In this document: positions 63,252 through 64,000 of the stretch, piece after piece
How positions within the stretch are numbered: the stretch's first letter is position 1
Layout: each line of letters opens with the position of its first letter
Source of the DNA: Rhizobium sp. 18055
Lineage (GTDB): Bacteria > Pseudomonadota > Alphaproteobacteria > Rhizobiales > Rhizobiaceae
Assembly (NCBI RefSeq): GCF_902706285.1
Contig: NZ_CACSKD010000004.1
Coordinates: forward strand, 124,001-188,000
DNA length: 64,000 nucleotides
Reading direction: 5' to 3'
Translations under genes and position numbers: made by a program
The notes under the pieces: generated by a model
What the model was told of the DNA's origin: nothing
What the model saw: the letters and a program-made list of their open reading frames with translations, nothing else
Database searches by the model: none

Positions 63252-64000
63252 TTGACCGACGAGCAGCAATTCAGGGCTCTGCCGTTGAAAGCCCTGCAGG
63301 CATTCGAAGCCGTCGGCCGCTGCGGCAGCGTGACGGCTGCGGCCACCGAACTCAACGTATCGCCGGGCGCGATCAGCCAGCAGATCAGAAAGATCGAGAG
63401 CTTTCTCGGTGTGACACTTCTGGAGCGCAGCGGCCGCACCGCGGAGTTGACCGTCTGGGGCCGGCTCTATCACGGCGAAATCTCGAAGGGTTTCGAGCAG
63501 TTCGCCATTGCCGGACAGATGCTGGAGCGGGCCCGCAACGAAAATGCTCTGGTGCTGAGTGCCTTGTCCTCAGTGGTCAACAAATGGATCGGCAGGCGGA
63601 TCTTCGACTGGCAGGCGCTGCATCCTGCCGCCCATGTCCGCGTGATCGGTCGCGACCGTGAGCCACGCATGGGCTTCGACGAGGTCGATTTTCGCGTCAG
63701 CTACGGGTCGGACGTGCTCCAGCACGATCAATATACGGAGTTGTTTCGTGACTGGGTGGTTCCGGCCTGCTCGCCGGCGCTGATAGCTGGGACCAGACCA
63801 ACCGCGGCTGAGCTGCTGGGCTACCCGCTTCTGCATGTGGAATGGGAGAGGCACTTCACCCCCTATCCGCGCTGGTCGGAGTTTGCCGCCAAAGTTGGCG
63901 TCCAGCTGGAGGAGGCCGCGCCGGGGCTGTCCTTCACGCTGTCGAGCAGTGCCATCGATGCCGCTGTCAACAAGCGCGGTGTGGTGCTCGCCCAGATGTC
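63252..64000 (+). CDS. LysR family transcriptional regulator (partial)
   Basis: The first 249 residues of a LysR-type regulator, cut by the window end. The N-terminal winged helix reads LKALQAFEAVGRCGSVTAAATELNVSPGAISQQIRKIESFLGVTLLERSGR. The effector-binding domain follows and resembles the GcvA group. The likely start is TTG 63252, 12 bp after the GntR stop codon; the next methionine is far inside the protein. It continues beyond 64000. Confidence 0.85.
   Translation, partial: MTDEQQFRALPLKALQAFEAVGRCGSVTAAATELNVSPGAISQQIRKIESFLGVTLLERSGRTAELTVWGRLYHGEISKGFEQFAIAGQMLERARNENALVLSALSSVVNKWIGRRIFDWQALHPAAHVRVIGRDREPRMGFDEVDFRVSYGSDVLQHDQYTELFRDWVVPACSPALIAGTRPTAAELLGYPLLHVEWERHFTPYPRWSEFAAKVGVQLEEAAPGLSFTLSSSAIDAAVNKRGVVLAQM

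Noticed and set aside
1..64000. CRISPR arrays, intact insertion sequences, rRNA genes
   Set aside because: No regularly spaced direct repeats, transposase genes or rRNA-like sequence were seen on either strand.

Overview
The window looks like part of a repABC replicon (large plasmid or chromid) of a Rhizobiales bacterium, most likely Rhizobiaceae (Rhizobium/Agrobacterium/Ensifer type). The evidence is high-GC coding DNA, a complete repA-repB-repC operon with its antisense RNA gene and two parS palindromes, many ABC importers, an iron-responsive TGA-N9-TCA box of the RirA type, and a curlin plus CsgH pair. No tRNA, rRNA, CRISPR array or intact insertion sequence was seen.

Layout. 0-2.2 kb: a type I secretion adaptor (HlyD family) and a NarL-type response regulator. 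2.3-5 kb: a taurine/sulfonate ABC importer (tauA-tauB-tauC order, minus strand). 5.2-7 kb: two unrecognised membrane-anchored proteins. 7.4-11.2 kb: an AraC regulator and membrane-bound PQQ glucose dehydrogenase. 11.4-14.4 kb: an iron-siderophore ABC importer behind a RirA-type box. 14.4-21.4 kb: an OmpR/histidine kinase pair divergent from an RND efflux adaptor and pump. 21.6-28.6 kb: a dienelactone hydrolase-like protein, the prkA-yeaH-spoVR stress cluster and an MgtC-type membrane protein. 28.7-32.6 kb: repC, ctRNA, repB, repA, a putative operator and two parS sites. 32.6-36.6 kb: a gene-poor accessory patch with a truncated tyrosine recombinase and a GSU2403-type nucleotidyltransferase behind a long perfect inverted repeat. 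36.6-38.8 kb: methylmalonyl-CoA mutase.

39-54.9 kb holds two neighbouring catabolic blocks. The first is a Gfo/Idh/MocA oxidoreductase with a complete sugar ABC importer. The second is a divergent set containing a D-threonine aldolase-type enzyme, two M81 (MlrC-like) peptidases, an NTF2-like protein, RidA, a MurR/RpiR regulator, a short-chain dehydrogenase, a GH20 beta-N-acetylhexosaminidase and a SetB-like exporter. Together they read as a pathway for an amino-sugar-containing compound, perhaps a glycopeptide with D-amino acids; this is the most interesting inference in the window. 55.4-59.2 kb holds an orphan LuxR-type regulator and a curli-like cluster: curlin, CsgH-like chaperone, and an unassigned outer-membrane beta-barrel. 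59.3-64 kb holds a polar amino acid ABC importer, a divergent HutC-type GntR regulator, and a LysR regulator cut by the window end.

Start codons were chosen by ribosome-binding-site spacing and family alignment from memory. No database search was possible, so substrate assignments are at family level.
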